64,000 nucleotides of DNA from Candidatus Desulfolinea nitratireducens (lineage in GTDB: Bacteria > Chloroflexota > Anaerolineae > Anaerolineales > Villigracilaceae), in NCBI GenBank assembly GCA_014382535.1, contig JACNJN010000119.1, positions 1 through 64,000 on the forward strand. Direction: 5' to 3'. Position 1 is the first letter of the stretch; each line of letters begins with the position of its first letter. The position numbers and the translations under genes are program-made. A model generated the notes under the pieces. The model searched no databases. It was not told the origin of the DNA and was given only the letters and a program-made list of their open reading frames with translations. Positions 9,159 through 18,887 of the stretch are shown piece after piece.

Positions 9159-10195
9159 TATATTCTCTTTGATTTGATTCTATCCAACGCCCAGCGAGCA
9201 TGGTCTCGAACAAGCGGTTCGATGTCATTCAGTGCCTTTTCCAGTGCAGGAATCGCGGCTGGATCGCCTACATTGCCCAGGGCAACAGCCACATTTCTCA
9301 GGTAGCCTCGCCGTTTGGCACGCTTGACAGGATTGTTTTTGAATTTCTTATTGAACTCTTGCGGCGTGAGATCTAACTCGGTGATCAGATTGGGATGAGG
9401 GTCAATTTTAGCTTCGGTGACAGGCGAGGCAAATCGATTCCAGGGGCAGATCATTTGACAAATATCGCATCCAAAAATCCAAGCGCCAATTTTGGGACGC
9501 AGTTCTTCTGCAATTTCGCCCTTATTTTCAATGGTGAGATAAGAGATGCAGCGGTTTGCGTCCAGTGTGCGATTGGGGAGGATAGCCTGCGTGGGGCAAG
9601 CTTCGATGCAGCGGGTACAGGTTCCACAATGGTCGGCATTAATCGCTTCGTCTGAAGGGAGTTCAATCCCTAAAAGGATTTCGGCGAGGAAAAAGTAAGA
9701 GCCATGTTGTGGGTTGATAAGGCAGGTGTTTTTACCGATCCAGCCAAGACCAGCACGTTGCGCCAAATCCCGCTCAAGAATGGGGCCAGTATCGGTATAC
9801 CAGCGGTTGGGGATGCTGTGACCCTCCTCACCTTCAATGAATGTAACAATGGCCTTCATCTTTTCAGGAAGCAGGAGATGATAATCTTCGTTCCAGGCGT
9901 AGGACGCGACTTTCCCCGTACCCTGCTCCGGTTTAGCGGTCGCAGTTTTTGGGTCCGGGTAGGGGACAGCAAGGAGTAAGATGGATTGGCATTCGGGGAG
10001 AATTAATCGGGGGTTATTGCGACGGGAGCGGGCGCGCTCGTTTTCCAGATAGGTCATGGACCCATGACGCCCCGCATCCAACCAGTTTTGGTAAGTTGAG
10101 ATGTGGGGCGGTGTTTCGGGTGTGGTGATTCCCGCAAGGGTGAATCCCAACCGCAGGGCTTCGGCTTTTATTTTCTTTGCCAGTTCTTTTGACAC
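9158..10195 (-). CDS. queG: Epoxyqueuosine reductase
   Basis: 'DTGPILERDLAQRAGLGWIGKNT', 'CGTCTRCIEACPTQAI', 'CDICQMICPWN', C-terminal HEAT-like repeat. Confidence 0.95.
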   Translation of the reverse strand: MSKELAKKIKAEALRLGFTLAGITTPETPPHISTYQNWLDAGRHGSMTYLENERARSRRNNPRLILPECQSILLLAVPYPDPKTATAKPEQGTGKVASYAWNEDYHLLLPEKMKAIVTFIEGEEGHSIPNRWYTDTGPILERDLAQRAGLGWIGKNTCLINPQHGSYFFLAEILLGIELPSDEAINADHCGTCTRCIEACPTQAILPNRTLDANRCISYLTIENKGEIAEELRPKIGAWIFGCDICQMICPWNRFASPVTEAKIDPHPNLITELDLTPQEFNKKFKNNPVKRAKRRGYLRNVAVALGNVGDPAAIPALEKALNDIEPLVRDHARWALDRIKSKRI

Positions 10196-10198
10196 AGT

Positions 10199-10816
10199 TT
10201 AACGGACGACGATATCAACGTAGAAAAATTCGCCAAAATTGGCACCAGCTGAGTTGCGCATCCGCCAGTAACTTTGATATGAACCCGTTGTGAGCGGAGC
10301 GGTGAAGACAACGGTAACTTCCACAGTTTCTTCGGGGTTGATAATGGAGTTAAGGTTGCGGGCCTGGCCGCTCATTTCTTCGCCATAGCCATAGACTAAT
10401 TGGTAGCCTACGTCCCAGATGCAGGAGCCGGTATTTTTAATGCGCCAGATCTTCTCAAACCCTTGCCCAGGCGACATCTCGGTGCCATCCTGGACGCTGA
10501 CATCAGCAACCCAAATGGCATTATCACAGATTTGGGAAGTGGGCGAGGATTCAACAAGGATCGTGACAGGTGTTTCTGTGACAGAAATTGATGTAGGTAC
10601 TGATGTTGCGATTTCTGCGGCTTGGGTTGCTGTAGTCGTTGCTTTGGGTGTAGATGTATTCACTATTCCTGTTTGGGTCATTTCGGCTACCACTGTTTCT
10701 GCCGCAATGGTGTAAATCGCGTTAATATCAGGTGTAGGGGAGACAGGTACAGTTTCTCCGCAGGCGCTCAACAAAAATATCGTGAGGAAAGAAACAATGA
10801 TAAATTTTGCTTTCAT
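10199..10816 (-). CDS. Lipoprotein with NBR1-Ig-like domain
   Basis: Lipobox 'LLSAC', Thr/Pro-rich linker, 'FEKIWRIKNTGSCIWDVGY'. Confidence 0.85.
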   Translation of the reverse strand: MKAKFIIVSFLTIFLLSACGETVPVSPTPDINAIYTIAAETVVAEMTQTGIVNTSTPKATTTATQAAEIATSVPTSISVTETPVTILVESSPTSQICDNAIWVADVSVQDGTEMSPGQGFEKIWRIKNTGSCIWDVGYQLVYGYGEEMSGQARNLNSIINPEETVEVTVVFTAPLTTGSYQSYWRMRNSAGANFGEFFYVDIVVR

Positions 10817-10833
10817 AGCACCTCCTTTAGGCG

Positions 10834-11583
10834 TTAATTACCCTTAACGACAATATATACAGAGAGAATGCCGCCAAAATAAACGCCCCGGTCGTTTTGC
10901 AACCTAAAGTGAGTTTCATATTCTCCTACATCAAGAGGGGCGGTCAATTTAACGCCAATATCAATCACGCCACCTGGTTCGACGATTTTACTTTTTTTAC
11001 TAGATCCCCATGCCGGATTGGCAGCATCAAGGGGATTATTGTCATCAGATCTAGAGCTTTTGCTGCCAACAGGAACGAGCATATAACCTTCATCCCAGGT
11101 ACAAACGCCAGTATTGTAAACACGCCAAATTTTTTCGAAATTGTGACCAGCTTTTACAGTTGAGCCATCAGGATAGTTGACATCTACCGGATTGCCATAG
11201 GTCATTTCGTCGCAGATGGGGCCAGTCGGGGTGGTTAAAAGTGTCCCCGGGGTAAGCGTTGGAATAAGGGTTGGGGCGCCAGGGATGAGGGTTGGTGCGG
11301 TACCGATGGGAGTTGCTTCAAGATTGACCAAGGGAGTGACATTTAAATTAATTAACGTAGCTGTAGGGAGTGCTGTTGGGATTTCTGTTGCCGGCTCTGG
11401 TGTGGGAGAGAAGGAGATTGCGGTTTCTGTGAGTTGGGCAGCAACGGTTGCTGCGGCAGAAGTGAAGATGGCAACAGGATCAATTTCTGTGGGGGGCGGT
11501 TCTGCTGCTCCTCCACAGGCTGTTAAAGTGAGGATAAGTGTTATTAGCAGGACAATACGCCATTTTGTGTGTGTGTGTTTCAT
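10834..11583 (-). CDS. Lipoprotein with NBR1-Ig-like domain (tandem paralogue)
   Basis: Lipobox 'LTAC', 'NFEKIWRVYNTGVCTWDEGYMLV'. Confidence 0.85.
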   Translation of the reverse strand: MKHTHTKWRIVLLITLILTLTACGGAAEPPPTEIDPVAIFTSAAATVAAQLTETAISFSPTPEPATEIPTALPTATLINLNVTPLVNLEATPIGTAPTLIPGAPTLIPTLTPGTLLTTPTGPICDEMTYGNPVDVNYPDGSTVKAGHNFEKIWRVYNTGVCTWDEGYMLVPVGSKSSRSDDNNPLDAANPAWGSSKKSKIVEPGGVIDIGVKLTAPLDVGEYETHFRLQNDRGVYFGGILSVYIVVKGN

Positions 11584-11748
11584 TTTAATTCTCCGTGAGC
11601 GATGTAAAATAATACGCTCTTATCTTTATTTAGCATAATTTCATTATAATCTACCCGCTCAAGCAGGCAAAGGGGTGCGGAGGTACTTTTGGTTCAAAAA
11701 AGACCGCCAGATTTATTCCAGCAGTCTTTGTTTGCCCAAAACTCGTGT

Positions 11749-12777
11749 TTAGGGGTTGACCCCTGTCAGAATATACCCTGCCTGCAATTGAGCCAACACA
11801 TCCTGGGCCTGCTGTTCTTTTCCAGGTGGAAGATGCTCAGAGCTTATATCCACCAAAATCAGCGGTGAGGCGATGCTCATTCCGCCAGCGCCGGCAACCA
11901 GGTTGGGCCAGGCAAATTCAATTGCGTGGATCACATCTGGTTGAATGGTAGCGACCCAGTTACCTAATTTCTGTTGGGGGGAAAGATCACTGATTACCAA
12001 TATTCCATTACTGGAGAGATAGGTAAGTAACTCAGGGGTCGCGAACTGGGGAGCGATATACATTGTTTCGATTTGTCTTTGGAGAATCAGAAAATCGGCA
12101 TAAGCATTATAAGCAGCTGGATCTTCCTCTGCTGGAATTTCTACAAACTGGGGAAAGCAAGGTAGAAAGGTACACCAAGGGGGAAGGATATAGGGGCTGC
12201 AAGTACCACAATAATATTCGATTCCCTTCCGAAAAGCTGCTAAGGTTGTTTGCCCAAGGGCATTATCTTTTGGGATGATTAATCCTGCCCGATAATCTTC
12301 AGTAATCATTGCGGCGATATAACCTGATATAAAAGCCGCGATATCTGGGCGATCGGTGTTGGCAAGAACGCTAAGATTTCCTCCAGCGACCATGTCTGGG
12401 ATATTAACGGAGAGAAATTGTGTTTGCGGTGCAGCAGGGGCCAGATCCATTAGACCGGGATCGGGTGGCAAAGCGATAACGACTCGCAACGAAGGTTCAA
12501 GATCAGCAGCGGTAAGCGTATTGCGCACCTGAAAACGCATTCCCGCGCTTTGGGCGAGGGTATAAACAAGGGCCTGGTAGGTGTCCGAGACTTCCTGATC
12601 CATATCAGCAGGGAGAACCAGCAAGGCCAGGGGAATTTCGGGTGTGGGTGTCAGTGTGGGTTCAGAAGCAGGCGTGGAGCTGGGAGCAAGCGTAGGGATC
12701 GCGCTCGGTTCCGCGGTAGAGCCACATCCCATTAACAAAGAGACAAGGATTATTATCAAGACAAATTGTTTTTTCAT
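11749..12777 (-). CDS. Substrate-binding-type (BMP/PBP1-like) lipoprotein
   Basis: 'LLMGCGST' lipobox, Thr/Pro linker, then a periplasmic-binding-protein-like domain. Confidence 0.6.
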   Translation of the reverse strand: MKKQFVLIIILVSLLMGCGSTAEPSAIPTLAPSSTPASEPTLTPTPEIPLALLVLPADMDQEVSDTYQALVYTLAQSAGMRFQVRNTLTAADLEPSLRVVIALPPDPGLMDLAPAAPQTQFLSVNIPDMVAGGNLSVLANTDRPDIAAFISGYIAAMITEDYRAGLIIPKDNALGQTTLAAFRKGIEYYCGTCSPYILPPWCTFLPCFPQFVEIPAEEDPAAYNAYADFLILQRQIETMYIAPQFATPELLTYLSSNGILVISDLSPQQKLGNWVATIQPDVIHAIEFAWPNLVAGAGGMSIASPLILVDISSEHLPPGKEQQAQDVLAQLQAGYILTGVNP

Positions 12778-12832
12778 AAAGTTTTCTCCATTTGAACTGT
12801 CCTGAATTTTACCCGAAAGCCACACTTAAAAG

Positions 12833-12867
12833 AATAACCCGTTCCTTCAAAAGGAACGGGTTATTTT
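12833..12867 (-). terminator. Rho-independent terminator downstream of hsp20
   Basis: AATAACCCGTTCCTT-loop-AAGGAACGGGTTATT. Confidence 0.8.
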
Positions 12868-12885
12868 CTTGATTATTTAAAAAGA

Positions 12886-13269
12886 TTATTTTGCCAGTAC
12901 CTTGATCTGTTTCGGGCGAGCGGACTCGACCTTGGGCAGGCTGAGGGAGAGAATCCCGTTTTTGATCTTGGCTTCAACTTTGTCGGGGTCGACCTCGCTG
13001 GGCAGGCGCAATGTGCGAATAAACTTGCCCTCAGGCAATTCGCGCAACAGATGCTCACCATCAGATGTTTGGTACTCACCTTCGATGCGGATGACGTTTT
13101 CAAGAATTTGAATATTTAAATCGTCGGCGCTCAGGCCGGGAACGGCAGTGGTCAGGACGAAATTATCATCTTCTTCGCGGACATCAACACGCAGGGTATA
13201 AGCTTCATTTTGGCCAGCCAAACGGCCCCTCATCATTCTGTGGTTGTAAGGGCGGGTATAGTAACTCAT
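12886..13269 (-). CDS. Hsp20/alpha-crystallin family small heat shock protein
   Basis: 'VDVREEDDNFVLTTAVPGLSADDLNIQILENVIRIEGEY...ILSLSLPKVESARPKQIKV'. Confidence 0.95.
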   Translation of the reverse strand: MSYYTRPYNHRMMRGRLAGQNEAYTLRVDVREEDDNFVLTTAVPGLSADDLNIQILENVIRIEGEYQTSDGEHLLRELPEGKFIRTLRLPSEVDPDKVEAKIKNGILSLSLPKVESARPKQIKVLAK

Positions 13270-13459
13270 TTTGATCTCCTTTTAGATTATCAATAAAATT
13301 TGAACTGTAGTAGATATAATATCCTGTGAGTGTTAGAAGAATGGCAACAAAAGATTTAAATTCTATAAGAACGGGATGACCAAATTCTTAATTGTTAGCT
13401 GAAGGAAAATAGAATGATAAAGTTTTATAGTTGGGGACCTATTTACATGCTTCAGTCGT

Positions 13460-13777
13460 CTACCTCTCAGTATTCCTTTTTCTACTCACGAAAGGAGATC
13501 TTATGAAACTGATCCATACTAATGCCCACGGGACTTTGCTTCTCATCTTGGTTCTTACGGCTTCCTCTGCCTCGGCTTCCAGCGCCTCGATTTCCTCGGG
13601 GGTAATGGCTGCCAAACCACCCTCAATGCGGGCCTGCGTGGTTTCCCAAGTGCGCAGTTCGGGGCCTACATCTACAGGCTTATAGTCGGGCAGATCTGAT
13701 GCGACTGAAACTGCCATAGGGACTAATGTCAATAGCAGGGCTAGAATACCAAATAAAGCAAATAACTTGCGGTTCAT
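13460..13777 (-). CDS. Small secreted protein, possibly the truncated N-terminus of a larger exported protein
   Basis: Clear signal peptide (MNRKLFALFGILALLLTLVPMAVSVAS) and AGGAGG SD; basic low-quality C-terminus suggests truncation or frameshift. Confidence 0.5.
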   Translation of the reverse strand: MNRKLFALFGILALLLTLVPMAVSVASDLPDYKPVDVGPELRTWETTQARIEGGLAAITPEEIEALEAEAEEAVRTKMRSKVPWALVWISFIRSPFVSRKRNTER

Positions 13778-13882
13778 TTGTTCCTCCTAAAAAGTTGGCA
13801 GTTCTTTTTGTTATATGCAATGATACTGAAAATCTATGACAATTAATAATCCTGAACGATCACCTCCTTCGTGAAGGTACGG

Positions 13883-13907
13883 CAAAAAAGCCTGCCAAGG
13901 GTGCAGG
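13883..13907 (-). terminator. Second rho-independent terminator in the riboswitch leader
   Basis: Minus strand CCTGC-accctTG-GCAGG-CTTTTTTG. Confidence 0.6.
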
Positions 13908-13952
13908 ATTTATAAAACAAATTGAAGAGAGCTTAGAAAGGGAATATTCAAT

Positions 13953-13988
13953 AAAAAAACCGAAGGGCTATAACGTTCTGGCCTTCGG
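13953..13988 (-). terminator. Terminator overlapping the aptamer 3' end (expression platform)
   Basis: Minus strand CCGAAGG-N15-CCTTCGG-TTTTTTT; the 5' arm is also the 3' end of the aptamer. Confidence 0.8.
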
Positions 13989-14071
13989 CGGTCTGGCGGT
14001 CTGCATGCTTTTCAATTGCGGATCCCATGACTTTGCGCCCCCATCTCGCGATGGGTTTACCTTTTCGTGGT
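13982..14071 (-). ncRNA. Probable cyclic-di-GMP-I (GEMM-I) riboswitch aptamer
   Basis: Minus strand CACGAAAAGGTAAACCCATC-GCGA-GATGGGGGCGCAAAGTCATGGGATCC...GCATGCAGACCGCCAGACCGCCGAAGG fits the GEMM-I pattern: GG(C/T)AAACC, GNRA-capped P2, (A/G)CGCAAAG, 3' GCC.G..(T/C)GCCGAA. Confidence 0.75.
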
Positions 14072-14281
14072 TGAATTAAAATAGAGTTCTATTAAATAGA
14101 TCACACATCTGGACCCATCATATCGTAAGAAAGGCTGTAAAAGTGGCTTCAAAAAAGCGTTAGTGTCTAGCCCTTGAGATATAAAAATTCAACGAGATGA
14201 TCAGATTTACAATTCATAAATTTATATTAGCATTTTTGCAGAGTGATTCCAAGTGTTTTGCACGAGGTATAATCCTGACTC

Positions 14282-14980
14282 ATGTCAAGGCGTTTAGTCC
14301 TCTCCACACTTTTTGTCGTCGCAATAGTTGGCGGCTATCTGACCTATCGGAGTATGCGCTCATCAGGTGCGCGTTCGGTGCAAGTCATGCGATGGTTCCG
14401 TGATTCTGATTCCCATGCTGACTGGGAAATCTTGCAAGGCACACGCTGTGGTGATGCCCCTTTTATCCTCCCCACAGATGGGATCATCGGCTATCTCTGG
14501 GATGATTCCTTTCGTCCCGGCCATCGGCATCAGGGGCTTGATATTTTCGGCGGAAAAGAACTCGGCGAAACGCCCGTGATTGCGGCTTACGAGGGTTATC
14601 TGAGACGTCTACCCGATTGGACATCTTCCGTTATCATGCGTGTACCCAGTGATCCCCTTGAACCAGGGCGTCAAATTTGGCTCTATTACACTCATATGGC
14701 AGATGCGGATGGAAATTCTTTTATTGATGATGCCTTTCCGCGCGGGACAAGTGAAGTTCTCATTCCCGCTGGGACACTGCTCGGTTATCAGGGAAATTAT
14801 TCGGGCGACCCCTTCAACCCGACGGGAATTCATCTGCATTTCTCCATTGTTCTGGATGACGGAAATGGCACCTTCCTGAATGAGCTGGAGATCAAGAATA
14901 CCCTTGACCCAACCCCTTATCTTGGGATGGCATTGAATGCAAAAGTTAATCAGGATGGGATTCCGACTTGCAATGAGTAA
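14282..14980 (+). CDS. M23-like peptidoglycan endopeptidase family protein
   Basis: 'PFRPGHRHQGLDIFGGKELGETPVIAAYEGYL' and 'GIHLHFSI' (HxxxD...HLHF). Confidence 0.8.
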   Translation: MSRRLVLSTLFVVAIVGGYLTYRSMRSSGARSVQVMRWFRDSDSHADWEILQGTRCGDAPFILPTDGIIGYLWDDSFRPGHRHQGLDIFGGKELGETPVIAAYEGYLRRLPDWTSSVIMRVPSDPLEPGRQIWLYYTHMADADGNSFIDDAFPRGTSEVLIPAGTLLGYQGNYSGDPFNPTGIHLHFSIVLDDGNGTFLNELEIKNTLDPTPYLGMALNAKVNQDGIPTCNE

Positions 14981-15000
14981 AGAGTTGGTAGAAGTAAAAT

Positions 15001-15088
15001 ATTAAACACGAAGGCCACGAAGAGGCACAAAGATAAAAACATGAGCTTGAGTTTTCCTTCGTGCAACTTAGGGATCTTGGTGTTTAAT
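15001..15088. repeat. Intergenic imperfect inverted repeat
   Basis: ATTAAACAC...GTGTTTAAT ends with internal CACGAAGGCCACGAAG / CCTTCGTG. Confidence 0.6.
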
Positions 15089-15104
15089 AAACGAGAGATA
15101 AACT

Positions 15105-15785
15105 ATGAAATTCAAGGATAAAGTCGTTCTAATCACCGGAGCAGGGCGTGGCCATGGCCGCGAGATCGCCAAAGCCTTTGCTGCTGAAGGTGCGCGCATG
15201 GCCCTTAATGATATTTCCCCAGTAAATCTCAACTTGCTTATTGAAGAGATTCAGGCTGAAGGCGGCGAAGCCAAAATCTATGTACAGGATATTGCCAAGA
15301 AAGTTCCTGTGCAAGGATTGGTGATGCACGTTGAAGACGATTTCGGAAAGATTGATATTCTGATCAACCACTCTGCTGTAGAGCCCAAGAAATCCCTGCT
15401 CGAAATTGACGAATGGGATTGGCAACGTACAATCATGGTTAATTTATCCGCAGCGTTTTTAATGACCCAATCTGTGGGGCGGATCATGAAGAAGAATGGG
15501 GGCGGGGTGATCGTCAATCTGATCCCTTTGGCGGGGCGCGATGGTTTGAAAGACAGAACTGCGTACGTTGCCAGTATGATGGGATTAATCGGATTCACGC
15601 GTCAGGCCGCGGGCGAACTCGCCTCAGATAATATTCGGGTTCACGCAGTTTGCTCGGGGATACCAGAAATGCACCAGGCGCAACGGGATTTCCCATCATC
15701 TTTTAATAAAGCTGTGTTATACCTGTGCGGGGATGAAGCCATTGATTTACATGGCGAGATTTTGAATGTCGAGGAGAAAATATGA
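15105..15785 (+). CDS. SDR family oxidoreductase
   Basis: 'VVLITGAGRGHGREIAKAFAAEGA', 'LINHSA', 'YVASMMGLIGFTRQAAGELA' (degenerate YxxxK). Confidence 0.88.
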   Translation: MKFKDKVVLITGAGRGHGREIAKAFAAEGARMALNDISPVNLNLLIEEIQAEGGEAKIYVQDIAKKVPVQGLVMHVEDDFGKIDILINHSAVEPKKSLLEIDEWDWQRTIMVNLSAAFLMTQSVGRIMKKNGGGVIVNLIPLAGRDGLKDRTAYVASMMGLIGFTRQAAGELASDNIRVHAVCSGIPEMHQAQRDFPSSFNKAVLYLCGDEAIDLHGEILNVEEKI

Positions 15786-16234
15786 AGGGTTCACCTGGAA
15801 AAATGATGGCTGCTGCTGAAAGATATCGTGCAGCCTGCCACGCTGTGTCCGATGATAAGGCTCCGCTTGAAGAGGGTGGCTGGAATCTGCACCAGTTGAC
15901 ATCTCATACGCGAGATGTGGAAATCTATGTCTATGGAGCGCGAATGCGCCGCACCGTCGAGGAGGAGAATCCTGAATTTCAGGATTTCGATGCTGAGGCG
16001 TGGATGGCCGAAAACTACGATCCCAATGAACCGTTCGCTGATCTGCTGGACAATTTCATGTCGAGCGTGCAAAAGGCGGTAGATTGGCTGGATGCTTTAC
16101 CCTCCGGATCCTGGGATCGTGAAAGCCGTCATGAGATGGCCAAGGGGAGTGTTTTTACCTTGCGAGACTGGGTTGAGCGAGATATTGCCCATATTGAAGA
16201 GCATCTTGAAACGATAGAAAAAGCGAACAATTAA
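15782..16234 (+). CDS. DinB/maleylpyruvate isomerase-type four-helix protein
   Basis: 'WNLHQLTSHTRDVE' and C-terminal 'ERDIAHIEEHLETIE' His-containing helices; ATGA overlap with the SDR gene. Confidence 0.6.
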   Translation: MKGSPGKMMAAAERYRAACHAVSDDKAPLEEGGWNLHQLTSHTRDVEIYVYGARMRRTVEEENPEFQDFDAEAWMAENYDPNEPFADLLDNFMSSVQKAVDWLDALPSGSWDRESRHEMAKGSVFTLRDWVERDIAHIEEHLETIEKANN

Positions 16235-16344
16235 TATTGTCTAGGGTTCTCCCCCCGTAAACGGGGGGAGCCAGAGGGGGGCGTAAAAACCCCCACCTAA
16301 CCTCCCCCGCGTGCAGGGGAGGAGTTACTGATAAGGAAAAAAAA

Positions 16345-17340
16345 ATGGAATATCGTCGTTTAGGATCAGCAGGATTACAGGTTTCAGCACTATCATTTGG
16401 TTCGTGGGTTACCTTTGGTGATCAAATTGGAGAAGACGCTGCACATGATATGATGCAGGCTGCAATTGACGCAGGTGTAAATTTCTTTGATAACGCCGAG
16501 GCTTACGCAGGTGGAAAATCCGAAACCATGATGGGCAAGGTTGTCAAAAAGGCAGGCTGGAAACGCTCTGATCTGGTTATTTCGACCAAGATCTTCTGGG
16601 GTGGTGATGGCCCAAATGATACCGGGCTTTCACGCAAGCATATCGTCGAAGGCGTGGATGCTGCCTTGGCACGCCTGCAAATGGACTACGTCGATCTGGT
16701 CTTTGCCCACCGCGCCGATCTGCGCACTCCCATCGAGGAAACGGTTCGGGCCTTTACCCATGTTATCAATCAGGGCAAGGCGTTTTATTGGGGGACAAGT
16801 GAGTGGAGTGCAGCCCAGATCATGGAGGCGTACGCCGTCGCCCGCCGTGAGAATTTGATCCCGCCCCAGATGGAACAACCACAATATCATATGTTCCACC
16901 GGGAACGCTTCGAGGCTGAGTATGCCCGTCTTTATCAGGAGATCGGCTATGGGACGACGATCTGGAGCCCTCTCGCGAGCGGCTTGCTGACCGGTAAATA
17001 TAACGCCGGGATGCCCGAAGGGACGCGCGCCACACTCAAAGGATACGAGTGGTTGAAGAAACGTTTCACGGATGAGACAGCCGTTGAGAATATTGCCAAA
17101 GTTGGAGAGTTGATCCCGATTGCCGAGAAGATCGGCTGCACGATGGCGCAGCTTGCCCTGGCGTGGACCTTGAAGAATCCCAATGTGAGTACAACCATCA
17201 CAGGTGCCTCACGTCCAGAACAGGTCGTCGAGAATATGAAGGCGATCGATTATGTTGAAGAACTCACCCCTGATGTAATGGAACGGATTGAAAAGATTTT
17301 GAATAATAAACCTGCGCAAGAAACAGATTGGCGCGCATAG
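16345..17340 (+). CDS. Aldo/keto reductase (Kv-beta/YghZ-like)
   Basis: '[25 protein letters not shown]', '[14 protein letters not shown]', '[13 protein letters not shown]', '[14 protein letters not shown]'. Confidence 0.95.
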   Translation: MEYRRLGSAGLQVSALSFGSWVTFGDQIGEDAAHDMMQAAIDAGVNFFDNAEAYAGGKSETMMGKVVKKAGWKRSDLVISTKIFWGGDGPNDTGLSRKHIVEGVDAALARLQMDYVDLVFAHRADLRTPIEETVRAFTHVINQGKAFYWGTSEWSAAQIMEAYAVARRENLIPPQMEQPQYHMFHRERFEAEYARLYQEIGYGTTIWSPLASGLLTGKYNAGMPEGTRATLKGYEWLKKRFTDETAVENIAKVGELIPIAEKIGCTMAQLALAWTLKNPNVSTTITGASRPEQVVENMKAIDYVEELTPDVMERIEKILNNKPAQETDWRA

Positions 17341-17393
17341 CCCTCACCCCAACCCCTCTCCCACGAGTAGGAGAAGGGCCCTGTATATAAAAT

Positions 17394-17426
17394 AAGTACC
17401 CGTTCCCTGCCAGGGAACGGGTACTT
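17394..17426. terminator. Bidirectional terminator between convergent genes
   Basis: AAGTACCCGTTCCCT-gcc-AGGGAACGGGTACTT with T-rich flanks. Confidence 0.75.
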
Positions 17427-17444
17427 GGTTTTTATAGAATAAAC

Positions 17445-18887
17445 CTAGTTCTTTTGGAGATACTCGTCGATAGCGGTTGCGGTTTTGCGGCCCGCCACCA
17501 TGGCGGTGACCACCAGATCGGGGCCAGTGGCTGCATCACCACCGGCATAGACACCAGGAATGGATGTGGCGCCTGTATCATAATCGACGGTGATCAACCC
17601 CCAGTCGTGGGTTTCCAAATCTGGCGTGGATTTGCTAATGGTTTCATCAGGCCAATACCCTAAGGCCAGCACGGCTGTATCTGCTTCGACGATAAAGTTG
17701 GAGCCTTCTATCTTTGCGGGGCGGCGGCGACCAGAATCATCGGGTTCTCCCAACTCCATCCGTAGGCATTCGACACCGGCCAGGTTGCCATCTTCATCAG
17801 GAATAAACTTTATAGGTTGGGTGAGGAACTGATAATTGGCACCCTCCTCTTTGGTCATCTTTCGATCTTTGGCACCACCAGGCATTTCTCTCAAAGTTCG
17901 TCGATAGAGACAAGTCACTTCTTCAGCGCCCAGACGCAGAGAGGAACGCAACGCATCGGAGGCGGTATCGCCACCACCGATCACGACCACCTTTTTCCCC
18001 ACATTTGTAATTGGTTCCACGCCTTCAGGGAGATAGGCCAAATTGACGTTTGTGCGGATCAGAAAATCGGTCGCGAGATGTACGCCTGGCAGGTCAACAC
18101 CTTCAGCTTTTAGTGGCGCATCGATTTGAGTGCCTACGCCAATGAATACGGCTTCAAAACCTTCCTTGAATAAATCATCGATGGTTTTATCTTTGCCGAT
18201 GATGGTGTTATATACAAATTTTACGCCTGCATTTTCCAAATCTTGAATGGATTGAAAGACAACTTCTTTTGGAAGCTTGAAATTGGGGATCCCGTATGTA
18301 AGCAATCCGCCAGCAGCAGGTTTGGATTCGAAAATGGTAACCTGATACCCTTTTTGAACAAGTTGTTCTGCACAACCGTGTCCAGAAGGTCCTGCTCCGA
18401 TAATTGCCACCTTTTTTCCATTCAACCCAGGGACTGGAATGGCGTAGCCTTTTACCATGCGTTCATAATCCATCACAAAGGTTTCGAGCATTCCTGTCAG
18501 GACAGGTGCATCCCCTTCATTTTTGGCAAGCACGCATGACCCCTGGCATAGCTGTTCATGCGGGCAGACACGGCTGCAAACTTCGGGAAGGGAGCTGGTT
18601 TGTCGGTAAAGTTCGGCTGCCTTCAGAAATTCGCCCTGCTCAATTAGCCACATGGCCGAGGGAATATCATTATGGCAAGGGCAGGCAACCATGCATCCGG
18701 CCGGATCTGGACAATGGATACATCGGGAGGCAGCCATTTGAGCGCAGTCTTCCGAAAAGGGGATCACCACGTCATTAAAATCGCCAATCCGCTCGGTGGG
18801 TGGCCGGAGCTGTATGCCATCACAGACAGTTAAGGCACGTGATTTTCGATCAATAGCCAGAAATTCGCCAGGGATGGATTGAGACAT
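17445..18887 (-). CDS. GltD-like NAD(P)-dependent FeS flavo-oxidoreductase
   Basis: N-terminal CxxC/CxxxCP FeS motifs, 'VAIIGAGPSGHGCAEQL', 'VVVIGGGDTASDA'; start at MSQSIPGEF. Confidence 0.9.
   Translation of the reverse strand: MSQSIPGEFLAIDRKSRALTVCDGIQLRPPTERIGDFNDVVIPFSEDCAQMAASRCIHCPDPAGCMVACPCHNDIPSAMWLIEQGEFLKAAELYRQTSSLPEVCSRVCPHEQLCQGSCVLAKNEGDAPVLTGMLETFVMDYERMVKGYAIPVPGLNGKKVAIIGAGPSGHGCAEQLVQKGYQVTIFESKPAAGGLLTYGIPNFKLPKEVVFQSIQDLENAGVKFVYNTIIGKDKTIDDLFKEGFEAVFIGVGTQIDAPLKAEGVDLPGVHLATDFLIRTNVNLAYLPEGVEPITNVGKKVVVIGGGDTASDALRSSLRLGAEEVTCLYRRTLREMPGGAKDRKMTKEEGANYQFLTQPIKFIPDEDGNLAGVECLRMELGEPDDSGRRRPAKIEGSNFIVEADTAVLALGYWPDETISKSTPDLETHDWGLITVDYDTGATSIPGVYAGGDAATGPDLVVTAMVAGRKTATAIDEYLQKN

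Noticed and set aside
13858-13869. Fragment of 16S rRNA 3' end (GATCACCTCCTT on the plus strand)
   Set aside because: Only 12 nt match and flanks are not rRNA-like; better read as a perfect SD on the minus strand
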